From Hydractinia symbiolongicarpus (Eukaryota > Cnidaria > Hydrozoa > Anthoathecata > Hydractiniidae): a DNA stretch of 64,000 nt. Location of the stretch: assembly GCF_029227915.1 (NCBI RefSeq), contig NC_079876.1, forward strand, positions 6,014,001 through 6,078,000. The letters run 5' to 3'. Both the position numbers and the translations under genes were made by a program. Of this stretch, positions 31,731-44,186 are shown one piece after another. How positions within the stretch are numbered: the stretch's first letter is position 1; the number at the start of each line of letters is the position of its first letter. The notes below the pieces were generated by a model. It made no database searches and was not told the DNA's origin. It saw only the letters and a program-made list of their open reading frames with translations.

Positions 31731-32060
31731 TTATGCGAGATCATCAGCATAAAATGAGACAGACGAGAAACTAACACACAAGAATGGAGCAAACATGCAA
31801 AGAAAAAATAAATAAATAAAATATCGGTCTCTCGCAAGGGATCTTGCTATTGCAACATCTATCAAGTAGCCTTTAACGTTCTTGCAGAAAGTGGAATGAA
31901 CGTTTTCGTTTTTTAGTTTTGGTGGAAGCTCATTGAACATCTTACTAGCAAAATCTTGGAAAGTTCATGATATAACCGACGGTTTAATACGCTTATCAGA
32001 GTTCTGCATTGTTCTTATGTGCACTTTAACATCCAAATTACATGTAGAAGGCCAGTATAC
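31731..32060 (-). pseudogene. LINE 3' fragment (C-terminal end of ORF2)
   Basis: The minus-strand frames read VKVHIRTMQNSDKRIKPSV, then a stop, then FQDFASKMFNELPPKLKNEN and STFCKNVKGYLID. The order IRT.QNSDKR...F....N.LP..LK....F...K..L is typical of the region just before the C-terminus of non-LTR retrotransposon ORF2 proteins. There is no reverse-transcriptase core in the vicinity. It is a dead fragment. Confidence 0.55.
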
Positions 32061-34164
32061 TGAGTTTAACGCCTAATGGTAATTTTTACCAAGTTAAAAT
32101 TTCTACGTTCTGCAATTTTTAGCGTAGTTTTGTAGCTGCATATATAATACAATGATTACCATGCCTCGTTGTTTTCATCCCGTTGGCTTTGATGTCCCGA
32201 AAGCAAGTTTATATCAAGTTTGTATCAGACGTTGGTCATAGTTACCTTTACTATATTTGCTTTGAAGATTCAACCGGTCAGATCAATTGAGTTTTCGTTA
32301 GCAAAGATCACAAATCAATCCAGTCAAATAAACAATATCAATGGCACGACCAGAGCTCATGGCGGCAGCACTGGCGGAAAGCCCTCAGCCAACTGAGAAA
32401 GGAGATTAACATTCCAATACAATCTGCAATCTACTAGCCCGGTAGTGAAGTAGTTTTAAGTTTCAAAGAAATTAAGTCTCGTTTACATAAAAAACGTACG
32501 AAATTGGACAATGGCGTTATGTCAATGCTGACAAAAATCATGCTCACGTAGCATTAACCAGATGTGGTGACAAGGTTCAGAATTTATTTGGTAACCAATT
32601 GCTGAAGTAAATGCAATAATCCTGAGATCGTTGAAAGTAACAAACATCCCTAGGAAAACTCTATTTTATATCAGTCATAGGTACCATTTCAAGTTGTCCG
32701 AAGATTATTCGAGTAGCAGCATTAATGGACCCACTTTACTGGTCCTCGCGTAATGTTTCAATATTTTCTTTTTGGCAAATCCACTTGAACATCTTTCCAC
32801 CAAACAAGCTCTGTTGCGCCTTTTTTCGTGGTAGCCTCCTGGCTAAGTCTACAACTTCCCTCTTAATATTTTTCACATGCGTCCATCAATTTCTGGATTA
32901 TAAAATAATGTGTTATTCTACTCATTGTTTTGCAAATTTCATCCTTTTTATAGCTTTTTTCAACTTTTTTAGCTTTCTTTAGTAATCATTGTACATATGT
33001 AGATCATCATTTCGTCATTCACTGTCAATGTCGTTGCATATTTCAGATTTTTCTTTTAATATGGGCTACTTTGACCCTTGTGGGTATGGGGGGACATTAA
33101 GTCCCCGCGGGCTGTAACTTTTGTTCTGTTTGATTCTAAGTAACGAGAATCGGTGCAAAGAGGCATCAATATGTTGTGACGTAAGTAGTGACAAAACATT
33201 TGGTTTGACATGTCATCACAGGAAGTGATGACATCATAATGAGACAATGGTCAAAGAAAATATGTCTTTTTTTGAAATTATCGGGTTATTAAAGTCATTA
33301 AAGAAAAACAAAATAAGAATGTAAGACATTATTAGGAATGTTTATAGGTGAAGGCAAATGATTTCTCTAGGAAGAAAACGGAAATCGATCAGAATTCAAT
33401 TCTTGAATCAATAATTTTTTTTAAATAATCGATGTTTGAGAGCCTTGGTATTAATAGCTGTCATAGAATAAAACTCGGTATATCTATGCACATTTATGTC
33501 AGTAACTACTTAATCAAGACAAATTGGATTGGCATGTGACAAAACGACCTATGACGTCATCATATATTAATAGAAGATACTAATATTGCGAGATGTAAAT
33601 TACCAATGTTCCGGTCTGCAAATTAGATAGTATGCATGTCAATATTTTATGTTGACTTATTGTCATTACCACATACATAATCACATATTCATACCACTTG
33701 TTAGTTTAGAGTACATTCATTTTTAACACTACACCAAAAGTACATATGATCACAAGACAATAAAGGACAAAGTGACATTGACAGGATAATTTTTGGAAAA
33801 TATTTTTTAAATAAAAGTTAGGAAAAGTCACAAAATTCCAATTAATTTCATCCAATAATTAAAAAGTTATGAGACTTTATGCGCCCATACTAAATCCGCT
33901 AAAGAGGATTATTAATAGCTCAAATATCCCAAAGTTTATTCTCACGAAACAAAATATGCATTTCTCCCGCGATAATTTCTAAGAATAAATATAAATTGTT
34001 TCTTTTGGCTGACTTCTGACCTTCATTTCATGCTTTCTGATTTTACTTGTTTTTGTAGCAAAGGGTATTTATTATTGATGATTGAAATGATTTATTGAAA
34101 TTATTTACCTAGCATATTTTTTTTCAGTTCCTATTGGTACTGCTTGTTGCTAGAAAGCTACTGC
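32061..34164. other. Non-coding region with dispersed repeats
   Basis: No gene supported. A block at 33068-33125 (GGGGGGACATTAAGTCCCCG) resembles 56115-56150 (GGGGGGCATAAAGTGCCCG), so it is probably an old dispersed repeat. Confidence 0.4.
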
Positions 34165-34275
34165 GCATCTTACTTTGATTTTACTTTGCTTTTACTTTTT
34201 TTTTTTACTTTTACGATTTTACTTTTGATTTTACTTTTTTGATTTTACTTTTTTTTACATCTTACTTTGATTGCT
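34165..34275 (+). repeat. TTTTACTTT low-complexity array
   Basis: Imperfect repeats of GATTTTACTTT / CTTTTACTTTTT run directly into the 54-bp palindrome. Confidence 0.8.
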
Positions 34276-34329
34276 GAAAATTGGTGTTCAAGCATGGGCT
34301 TGCAAGCCCATGCTTGAACACCAATTTTC
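34276..34329. repeat. Perfect 54-bp palindrome
   Basis: Two 27-nt arms with no spacer and no mismatch, beginning GAAAATTGGTGTTCAAGCAT and symmetric about 34302/34303. Homology ends abruptly on both sides. It is preceded by the TTTTACTTT array. Confidence 0.97.
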
Positions 34330-34623
34330 TAGTTTTAAATCAATTTAGTCAACTCCACACTTAAATTTAAATTTCTCAAATAAAAACTCTAAACGAGACT
34401 TTGTAGAAGATAAGACTCTCTTATTTTCGTTTGAACAAATTGAATAAGAAAATAAGTAATGCTATTTGCTACGTAAGTTCAAACGATGATACGATGAATA
34501 CGTCAGGTTTTGTTGTTGACCTTTTCAGGAGGCAGAAACAAAAAAATGCTTTATTTTAACGAATATTAATTTAAATTATATTAAATTAGTGAGTATTAAT
34601 TCAACTGTTGATTGCAAAATGTT

Positions 34624-35316
34624 TTAACCTTGTTCGGTCCGGGGGGTGGGGGGCGGATTCAACTCCCCCCTCCCTGAAGGTTTTTTCTTAATAACGCTCT
34701 AACGCTACGTTGCAATGGCTATCATACTTATTGAGTTTCAGTATTCATCCATTACACACCTGTATGCCAAATTTTTAGGTCCCATGCCTCTCAGAGGCTT
34801 TGATATTGGCTATTATCGAAACTACCTCTAAAAATCGCTATGAAAACTTTATAACTCTTGTTAGCATTATCCTTAGAACTTGAAACTTACAACACAGCTT
34901 TTTTTATCAAGAAGAATCATCATCGGATTAGTCACGTGTTTAAATAATGAAATTATTTATACTTTTCAAACTTTACTCGAAAATCGCAAAAAAACGAATT
35001 TTCGGGCAATTTTTGGCAACTTTTCATACGATCATGTAGAAACCGGAAAATATGTTAAATAACTTTTATTTCGCTTTTAGAAACTTCAAACTGATGCAAA
35101 AATCCGCCCTAGAACTAAAATAATTGAATTTTAAGCAGACGGTGGCAGAAAATATGCTGACGCAAGCAAAAATTTATTGCCTTCATTTTGTTTCTTTTGT
35201 AATGTACTATAAGTGTCCCAAGCTTGATTCAACATGAACAGGCCTATGAAAAGTTATCGAAAAGGGATGGGGGCGGTCATATTATGTTAGAAACCCCCTG
35301 GAGCAAATAGGGTTAA
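34624..35316 (+). mobile_element. TTAA-flanked MITE, copy B
   Basis: TTAACCTTGTTCGGTCCGGGGG at the left end and CCCCCTGGAGCAAATAGGGTTAA at the right are imperfect inverted repeats, with TTAA at both edges. The interior matches copy A. No transposase is present. Confidence 0.65.
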
Positions 35317-35587
35317 GGAAACTGTGTCGTGTTTAATCTATTTAACACTACTCTACCTAAAGCATTGAGCATTTCAAGTAAATAGCTTACATTTTAAAGA
35401 TGATACATTTGTGATTCCGGACATTTGTTAAGGACCTTAATATATCTGAAATCTTTTTGTATTACAACAGTTTTTACTTTATATGTTATGTCCTAATATT
35501 CTTTTTTTAGAATTTTAGGGCATGGTGGATCCTTTTTATTAGTTTGCCAATACTTGACTCAACAACATTTGTAACAAAAAAACATGC

Positions 35588-35668
35588 GACGAGGGTTGGA
35601 TTTGACCCAACGCAGGTAGAGCCCAATAGTGTAGCATTCCATTGCCTTAACCACCCGGCCACCTGGTC
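35588..35668 (-). pseudogene. tRNA-Ser(GCU) pseudogene
   Basis: 81 nt, collinear with the intact gene at 37349. The acceptor stem has one mismatch, the anticodon stem is disrupted, and the T-loop consensus GGTTCGAATCC has become GGGTCAAATCC, which should abolish the B box. It lies at the edge of a tandem unit shared with the next two copies. Confidence 0.85.
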
Positions 35669-37348
35669 TAACTAGACTAGTATATATTTAGTAATATGTG
35701 AATAACTAGTACAATAAATACGTATAACTTATTATTACTTTCTAAGTGACAGGCAATTTAAAGGGTAAACAAAATATGTGGAGGTTCCACAAGTTAAATA
35801 CAAAAATCGTTACATCCGTATCAGCATCGTAAGTTTTTTCTATGATGGATTATAGATCGTGAAGTACAAGTACTATGTTTATTGCCAAAGATGTAGAATA
35901 TTGCACTTCGAGGCTATAGAATGGTCATATTATTCTATTATGAAAGAAACGTTGTAGAAGTAACAGGATTCGAAGAGTTACCGCTCCTACATTTTACTCG
36001 GATACCTGTGATTGTACCGTTGTATTTAATTCTTACATTGCGGATCCCCAAATTATGAAAATGTTCGGTTTAGCGACCTGATTCACATGACATATGCATT
36101 AAAATACTCATGTATTGAGTACATCTTAACAAAAAACGGATGGCACGATCTTAAAAAATGAAACTAAATGCAAGTAAAGGAAGATATAGCATATCACACA
36201 TCGAGACTATAGAATGGTCATATCAGTCTATTATGACAAAAACGGGGAATAAATATTGACAGAAAAATGGCGTCGTTCGACCTGTCTGTCAGTTGCCTGT
36301 TTCATTAAAGTCACCTTAAGTCAATTTTCTTGATTTCAACAACAACAATTTATTAAACCTTTATATTGCGATGGTTAAGGTTGAGAAAGTAAATTAACAA
36401 TTTTTGATATTTAAAACACACCTACTATTTCAAAATGTTTCCAGGATGCAAGCAGCAAAAAACAGTTTTTATTGCAAGTGCTAGTTAATGTAAGATGGTT
36501 TAGAGCAACACTAGTTATCAAACTCATGAACACCGTTTTCAAACAACATTAGTACTGGTAAATCATTTTGCGAACAACCATTACAAAACTTTAAATATGG
36601 TCAAAATCTTTCTTAATTTGTAAATAATTGTACAATGACAGCGTGCAATTCTGTTTCCTTTGTTCATTGACAAAGAAAGATTACAGTCATCGGTCATGCA
36701 AGAAACTCCGATTCTTTTTAAATTGGAAATGACGACGGCGTCGAAATCTGTAGAACATATGCATGACTTTTGGTGATAAAATTTGAGATTATATTATAAA
36801 TTACTAACTAAATTTAAATAACTAGTGATAAGATGAAAAAGGTATGCTTTTAGTTCCGTCCGACAAATATAGTTTCTGTTGATGTCGAGTTTGGGACTGA
36901 TGTATTTCTGATCAAGTAGGAAATACGTTCATAAAAGCTGACAATACATGACTTCCGCTGTTTGAGTAATAATATTTGACCTTTTGCCCCTTATACAAAG
37001 TTATGAGTCGTGTGAATTGATGCTCTTTCGAAAGTAGTTGACAGCAAAAAAATATGCGTAAGATGTTGCTAGTGAAATTTTTAGTATCAAAAAGGCGAAC
37101 TTTACCGTTTAATTTTTAAGTTTTTATCACCGATTTGTTTCTTACTATAATGTGAGGAACGCAAAACAAAAATTATGCGTTAACTATGCGTTTCCAAAAA
37201 AACTATAAACCCACATGATCATTTGAGCTTATCTCTCAGTTCTTTAAGGAAATTTGCATACAAAACATACGCTTTCTGAAACATTGTATCGTCAACATTC
37301 ACCAACATTTGACAAAAAGAAACAATAACAATGTAAAAAATAGTGTGC

Positions 37349-37429
37349 GTCGAGGATGGGATTCGAACCCACGCGGGCAGAGCCCAATAGATTAGCAATC
37401 TATCGCCTTAACCACTCGGCCACCTCGAC
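37349..37429 (-). tRNA. tRNA-Ser(GCU)
   Basis: 81 nt with a perfect 7-bp acceptor stem GTCGAGG / CCTCGAC, D-arm box TGGCCGAGTGG, anticodon stem ATAGA / TCTAT with loop TTGCTAA (anticodon GCT) and T-arm GGTTCGAATCC. The variable arm TGGGCTCTGCCC is long, as in serine tRNAs. There is no intron, and CCA is not encoded. It decodes AGC/AGU. Both internal promoter boxes are intact, so it should be functional. Confidence 0.95.
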
Positions 37430-39919
37430 TTATTAAAACAGCATATATTTAGTAATATGTGCATAACAGGTACAATGAATAGGTATGACTTATTATTACT
37501 TTCTAAGTAACAGCAGTTTAAAGAGTTACTACAATGTGTAGACGTTCACTAAGTAAGATGGAAACACGTTACATTCGTATCAGCGTCGTAAGATTTCTTA
37601 TTTTTAAACGGTTCATTGATTGAAAAGTACTAGTCCTATGTTTATCGTCACAGTTGTTCCTACGTGGGAGTAACAGAATTCGAAGTGCTTTCATTCCTAC
37701 ATTTAAATACCTGCGATTGCACCTTTGTATGTAGTTCTTACATTGCGGTTCCTCAAACTGTGAAAATGTTCGGTTTAGCGACCTGGCATACCTGAAACAT
37801 GCATTAAAATAAACATGTATTGAGTACATTTTGGCAAATTCGGATAGCACAGGCTAAAAAAAAATGAAACAAAATCAAAATTAAAATTAAAATGAATAGA
37901 CGATAGATTACCATATTATTCTGCTGTGAAAAAAAACCGAAAAAAAATTATAAACAACAAAAAGGCCTGGCATGACCATGCTATCAGTTGCGTAGTTCAA
38001 TAAAGTCACTAAATCGTTTTCATATGAAGCAAGATGTCGAATTCCTTGATTTTTAATCACAATAACTTGCTAAATTTCCACGATGTTTAGAAAAAGATTT
38101 TGCCTGAAAATCGACAATTTGTGGCTATAATAAAAAATGCACCCGTAATTTCGAAATTTTTTAAACATGTAGGCACGAAGACATCTTCTTTTTGCAAGTA
38201 CTTATTCTACTTATTCTACGCATGAGCATCGTTTACAATCAACGTTAAAACTTGTAAATTATTTTACAAATAACTATTACACAACTTTAGATATGATGGA
38301 AGTCTTGCTTAATTTGTGAATAATTGTAGCCCGAGAGCACCTCTTATTTTCTTTGTTTTCATTTTTCAAAAACAATTTTTTACTTTCTTAGATCATGCAA
38401 GAAACACAATTTTTCTTTTACGTCGGAGATCACGAAGACCCCAATATTTGTACAATATGCACATGTTGATCTTACCTACATTAAGCACATTTCTATATTT
38501 TGGATGTAACCAAAATAGCGTAACTACTAAGACCATTCTGAACATTGTCAACTCAGGTTTGAAAACTTTCAAAATGCGTGAATCAGATAGTGAGGTTTCC
38601 CGATTTCGAAGATTTCTGGAAACAAAGTTTCTTTTCGAATTCTGCACTGCGATTATTGCGTAAATTACGCGCATGCACTGTTTGAAGCGCGTGTAATATA
38701 TATTTAGCAGTTAAATACTGTTTTTTCTCTCTCGCAACAAGCTGTTATCGTTAACTTTAGTATTTAAAAATTGTTTCCTTTCTTTTATATACTATGTCGA
38801 ACTCGACAAAACAAGACACCACCTAATCAGTGCAAAGGCAAGAGATAAATGATGACGCAACAAACAACGATAGTTCAATGTTTTTATTCTGTCTAAAAAT
38901 TGTTAAATACGAAATTATGTTCGAAATTGCTTACAAAGTCATTGAGTAGCAATTTCAAAGGCTTTCCTAACCGAAAAAAGCATAAGAACCTCTAGTTCGG
39001 CTATTACAAAGTACGGTGCTTTTTATCCTGGAGTAGGAGGCGATTGCAATAAAAGCAATCGTCTTCGTGCAATGATCTCACGTCGACGTTCTCTTTGTAA
39101 ACTTTACTTGTATTATTTGTACTTGTACATTATTCATGACGGATCTCGACGAATTCAGCCAACGGGAAATACCAATGTTCACCAAAAAGGTAGTTGCTTT
39201 AGGTGTTTGTCAAGATGTGAAAATAATAGAATTAACCTATGTGATTACTTTTAGTTGTAAACTTTGAAATTTGGCATCTCTTATATCATATAAATTATTG
39301 TCGAAATTTGAAAAACTAGTGATAAGATAAAAAGGAATTGCTTTCAGCTTTTTTATGTACAATGAATTAAGTTATTAGAAAATAACGATGAACACTTGCC
39401 TGACAAATTATTTGTTTTAGGCTTGATCGATGGTTTTTCTGAGTTTTTTTAAAAAAAGGGTAAAACCATCAAATATAGTTTTTGTTGATGTTACTTTTGG
39501 AACTAATGATTTCCTGGTCAAGTACAAAATACCTTCATAAAATCTGACAATGCATATGAATCTGACTTCCGCTATTTGAGTTATTGTGACGTCTGTTGTT
39601 TGACCTTTTGCCCCAAAGGCGAAGTTATGAGCCGCGTTATTTGATGATTGTTTAAAAGTTTTTTCAAAAGCCAAGCTTTACCGTTTAATTTCGCAACTTT
39701 TTATCACCGCTTTGATATTTACTATAACGCGAAGAACACAAAACAAAAGATAACTATACGCTTTCCAAAAAACTAAAAATATAAATGGTCATCGGAGCTT
39801 ATCTCTCAGTTCTTCAAGTAAATTTTCATACAAAATATACTCTTTCTTAAACGATATATGGTCAGCAGTTCACTAACAATTTGCAAAAGAATACAATAAC
39901 AATGTAAAACATAGTGTGC
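37430..39919. other. Second tandem unit, non-coding
   Basis: AT-rich sequence between two tRNA-Ser loci. A frame at 38999-39190 (ITKYGAFYPGVGGDCNKSNR) is partly kept in the inverted copy at 41250-41520, but both copies have unmatched breaks and no domain is recognisable. I do not call a gene. Confidence 0.4.
38560..39620 (+). repeat. Nested inverted repeat, left arm
   Basis: Blocks 38575-38715, 38998-39190 and 39475-39620 recur in reverse order and orientation at 42465-42600, 41240-41520 and 41070-41215. The inner repeat is centred near 40.3-40.5 kb. Confidence 0.75.
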
Positions 39920-40000
39920 GACGAGGATGGGATTCGAACCCACGCGGGCAGAGCCCAATAGATTAGCAATCTATCGCCTTAACCACTCGGCCACCTCCTA
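39920..40000 (-). pseudogene. tRNA-Ser(GCU), 5' acceptor strand altered
   Basis: The D-arm, anticodon arm and T-arm are identical to the 37349 gene, but the last seven bases of the locus give TAGGAGG instead of GACGAGG. The acceptor stem therefore has two mismatches with CCTCGTC. The internal promoter boxes are intact, so it may be transcribed but probably not matured. The change coincides with an edge of unit 3. Confidence 0.75.
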
Positions 40001-41069
40001 CAAATCCTACATTTATCGCCAAAGTTATATGTTGTGAGGGAGTAATATATTACGAAAAAACTTACTTATACTTTTTAAATGATACCTTTAAATGATACCT
40101 TTTTAAATTTTTAAAATACGAGTACAGAAACTGTGATGAATGCTCGTTTTAGAAACTTAACTTATCGTTCATTAAAATAAAAAATGGTTTTAGTATATTT
40201 TTGCAAAATTAAGGGTCACGAACTAAATAAAATCGAAACTGAAATAAAATAAAAATGAAATGAAATAGTATATAGCATATCACATTTCTAATTGCGTCGT
40301 TTAAGCAACACCTTGTTAAATTTCACACAGTTCAGGAAAAGATGTTGCATAAAAATGAACAATTTGTGGCTATTATAAAAAATGCCTCAATATTTCGCAA
40401 TTTTTCCAACATGCAAAAACAGCTTTTTATTGCAATTACTTGTTAACGTGATTAAGTTAAATGGTTAAAGCAAACCTAGTTAACTTTCTCATGAACATCG
40501 TTAAAAAACAACGTTAAAACTGGTAAATTATTTTCAAAACAACTATTACAAAGCTTTAGATATGATGGAAATCTTTCTTAATTTGTGGATAATTGTAGGA
40601 AAAGAGCGCCTCTTAATTCGTTTTTAGATATTTATCAAAAAAATAAAGTTTTTAGGCTGTGTAAAAACAACTAATTATCATTCTGTCCAGCTAGCGAACA
40701 CCCAGAATAATGACAATTGTCAAAATGCGTAAATCAGATATAGGATTAACCTATGCAACTACTTTTCGTGATAAACTTTGAAATTTGGCATCTCTTTATA
40801 ATATACATTAATTCGAATAACTCGTGACAGGACCAAAAAAAAATGGTTTCAGGCTTTTATTTCTAAAAGAAATTACGATTTTTGGCGTTGTTCTCAACAT
40901 ACAAATCATCAAAACAAAGTTTTGGAAAATAATGATGAGCACTTGTTTGACAAAAAAAAAAGCTTCGCTTTTTAAAACGAAAAATTTGATTTCACTATCA
41001 ACATCTAATGCACAATCTCTTTATTGTAAGCATCTCTTAAAAATCATCAAATAAAAAGGCTTATAACTT

Positions 41070-42600
41070 AGTCTTAGGGGCAAAAGGTCAACCAACGGAC
41101 GTCACAAATACTCAAATGGCGGAAGTAAAATTCATATGTATGGTCAGATTTTATGGAGGTATTCTGTACTTGAGTAGGAATATATTAGTTCCAAAATCAC
41201 CTTCACCTCGTCTTAGTAAAAGAGTTTATATGTGAACAACCGGTACAATGAATATGTATAACTTTTTATTATTTTCTTTTCACATCTTCCTGGCAAACAC
41301 AAAAAACTACTTTTTGGTGAACATTGGTATTTCGCGCTGGTTGAATTCGTCGAGATCCGTCGTCGTGAATAATGTACAAGTAAAAATAATACAAGTAAAG
41401 TTTACAACAAAACGTCGATGTGAGATCATTGACCAAAAACGATCACTTTTATTGTAATCGCCTCCTACTCCAGGATAAAAACCACCGTACTCTGTAATAG
41501 CCGAAGTAGAGGTTATTATGCTTTTTTCGGTTAGGAAAACCTTTGAAATTGCTACTCAATGAGGACGTAAGGAATTACTAACATAATTTCATATTTAGCA
41601 ATGTGTAGACAGAACAATAAATATTGAACTATCGTTGTTTGTTGCGTCATCCTTCATCTCAAAGATTTGTTTTGCGAGATGCCTCTTGCTTTTAAATTGA
41701 TTGGGTGGTGTCTTGTTTCGTCGAGTTCGATGTAGTCTATAAAAGAAAACAATAGTTAAGTGCTAAAGTTAAGGTGGTTCCCCTAGAAAAAATTATATCG
41801 CAGAAGATTGTCTACTTGATTCGTATATAATTAAGACAAAAGTTTCTTTGATTGATTGCCATGGGTACCCGTTGCTAGGAGAATTATAGGCAGACCTAAC
41901 CAAATAACTGAATAACATGCTTTTTTCAAGCGAATATTTGGCCGCGTATGTTCCTCACGGGTCACGTGTATGGATTGAGTGAAACGCATTTTCGCAAGGA
42001 TGAATTGTCTTCCAGAGAATTAATGTATGTTTTGGACAAAAAAAAGCTAAAACAGCGCGAAACAAGCAATATCTGGACAAAGTAACTGAAAGACAAAACT
42101 TTATTTTAACAATAAGTGGTACTAATGACTGCATCATCATGGACATTTTTGACTGGTGGATGGACAAAAGATGTACGGCAGCACTATTTCGACCTGAAAA
42201 GCACCAAATACCTAAGATCTACTTAGGTCTAATTGATGACATGTTTACTTCGAGGGGGTGCATCGTTAAGACAGCTTTCTGACTGCGTGTGGAACACCAC
42301 ATTTAACATTCAGAACTGTCATATATTGCCTTAGGAGGCCATAAAGTATCATCCAGCTATTACAAAGAATTAAACATCGACGGAGGGGCAAGAAAACCGT
42401 CTAAACATGCGAAAATGGTTGCTATGGGCTGCTGTTGGTTGGGAAAAGTGCCAGTATTAAACTGCTGAATAGATATTAAACGCGCTTCAAACAGCACATG
42501 GGCGCAATTTACGCACTCATGGCAGTGCAGAATCTGAAGAGAAACTTTGTTTCTCGAAATCTTCGAAATCGGGAAACATCGCTTCTAAGTAACAGAAAAT
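41070..42600 (-). repeat. Nested inverted repeat, right arm
   Basis: Reverse complement of 38560-39620 (see that entry). It is interrupted by an insertion of about 650 bp at 41774-42427, absent from the left arm. Confidence 0.75.
41774..42427. mobile_element. Unclassified insertion with coding remnants
   Basis: The left arm of the nested repeat passes directly from CTAAAGTTAA to the GCTTGTTG block, whereas here about 650 bp intervene, beginning GGTGGTTCCCC. Inside are protein-like stretches in different frames: GTNDCIIMDIFDWWMDKR near 42115 and GGHKVSSSYYKELNIDGGAR near 42340. I do not recognise the family. It is a decayed transposon or retro-insert. Confidence 0.4.
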
Positions 42601-43814
42601 TCAGTTAACATAATTTTCAGAGGTTTCATAAAATAAATATAAAATTTGTTACATCTTTATCGGCATTGTAATTTCTCTTGATTAATCCTGATCCCACTGT
42701 TTAGATGGATACCTGCGGCTGCACCTTAATATTTTATTCTTACATTACGGTTAAAGAAACTGTGATAAATGTTTGGTTTAGTAATCTGACTTACCTGGCA
42801 TTAAATAGAAATACATTGATTATATTTTCACAAAATTAAGTGGCGCAAACTAAATAAAAATAAAACTTTTGATTAATTTGAAACCAGAAAAAAGATTAAG
42901 AATGTCAAAAGCTGACTTTGCATTGCTTTTGTTAAATGTGACTACATAAATATCTTGGTACAGTAATTGATCACACTCTGAATGTTGGTTCACATTTTTA
43001 TAGCGTGTACAAAAATCTCGTCAAAATTAAGGTTGTTGTGTAAACTCAAGTATTTCTTAAACGAAGAAGAATTTGGTATTGACAAATAAAAAGACCAGAA
43101 TGGTAACAATATGGTTATTTAACGCAAAATAAAGGCAAGAGCAGCTAAACATGTTTGAATACATCAGGTAGTTTGTTACCTAGCATGTTTACAAAAAAAT
43201 CTCTTCACTCTCTCTCTCTCTCTCTTTCCTTTTGCTCATATTATGTAATATTTTAATCATATTCTGTACGAATAATTACATTTCTCAATACTCATTTTTT
43301 TAAAAGCTAGATCACACAAATGTGGCATTAAAAAGTAGAGTTTGATAAACTTTTTTCAAATAGCTATAGCGCAATGAAGCGCGAGGTTTGCTGGGAGTAA
43401 ACGGTAATTTATATTCTTTGCGCATGCTTAATGAAATGTCATAAACCAAATACATATGCTGTACCACTCTTATCTATTCAAGTGGAGAATAGCGCACAGA
43501 AAACCGACTTCAAGTGTGTACCAAATATATCGAACAGAAAACATACTACATCTGATACTTATAACTACAAACACACAAAACAAAGAAGATTTTGATCATA
43601 TAACCTGCAAAATAAAATCAGTAAAAAAATAACAGCAAGAACAAACGTACTAAAAGCATTTGATGGTTTTTTTAATAAAAATTTTAAAGACGTTAAAAAG
43701 TGTAATAATATTTTTCGAGATACAAAATGTCTAAGAATAGAAACTGCATTTAAGATTTTACTTCATTAGCTACTATTATTGTTGTTAGGAATTGGTGTAT
43801 TCCTTTTTTACAGT

Positions 43815-44186
43815 ATGTTTATCACGCCAGTAAAATTATTTTTGTTTCTCTAAATCATTCCACAAATACCATCAGTTTATTCGAAGAAAACCACAATAAT
43901 TCAAGGCAACAAATCATTGCAACGAAATGATGCAACGTGGATGATAGATCTGGAAGTAGCACCTTGTTTTAACGATACAACTGCGCCATGTGCGTGCAAG
44001 CAAGTGCGACATCGAATTGTACATTGGGAGTATGTGTGTGATAAACAGCAAAACTCGAAGTTAGAAAAAGATCTTGTTGGATTGCATTGTAAACAAGTGA
44101 AAATTATATATCCAATACTCGGCGTAGATGTGCGTAGTAATTGTGAATTACGATGTAAAAACACGGATTGTAGCCCTGAAAGATAA
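43815..44186 (+). pseudogene. Eight-cysteine secreted protein, right copy, stop in signal peptide
   Basis: ATG at 43815 begins the same signal peptide as the left copy (MFITPVKLFLFL), but codon 13 is TAA (43851-43853), TAT in the left copy. The rest is open to 44186, with cysteine spacing C-x7-C-x-C-x13-C-x16-C-x17-C-x3-C-x4-C and anchors APCACKQVRHRIV, EYVCD and VRSNCELRC. Translation from the inner Met at 43917 would lack a secretion signal. The mature domain is therefore conserved but probably not exported. Confidence 0.75.

Larger units (their letters stand above)
35588..41220. repeat. Three diverged tandem units, each with a tRNA-Ser locus
   Basis: Direct repeats start at the tRNA loci 35588, 37349 and 39920. 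Units 1 and 2 share TATATTTAGTAATATGTG after the tRNA, the ATTTC..TTTTTAAACATG block (36428, 38152; also 40398 in unit 3), and the GACCTTTTGCCCC block (36977, 39603). The unit lengths are about 1.76 and 2.57 kb. The third unit turns into inverted orientation at about 40.3 kb. Confidence 0.75.
40001..43369. other. Third unit, nested repeat centre and inner flank of the right arm
   Basis: No gene is supported. It contains the right half of the nested inverted repeat, the 41774-42427 insertion, a (CT)10-like tract at 43205-43227 and AT-rich sequence. Confidence 0.4.

Noticed and set aside
37569-37850. 93-codon minus-strand frame within the second tandem unit
   Set aside because: Not kept in the other units and without a domain; it is non-coding repeat.
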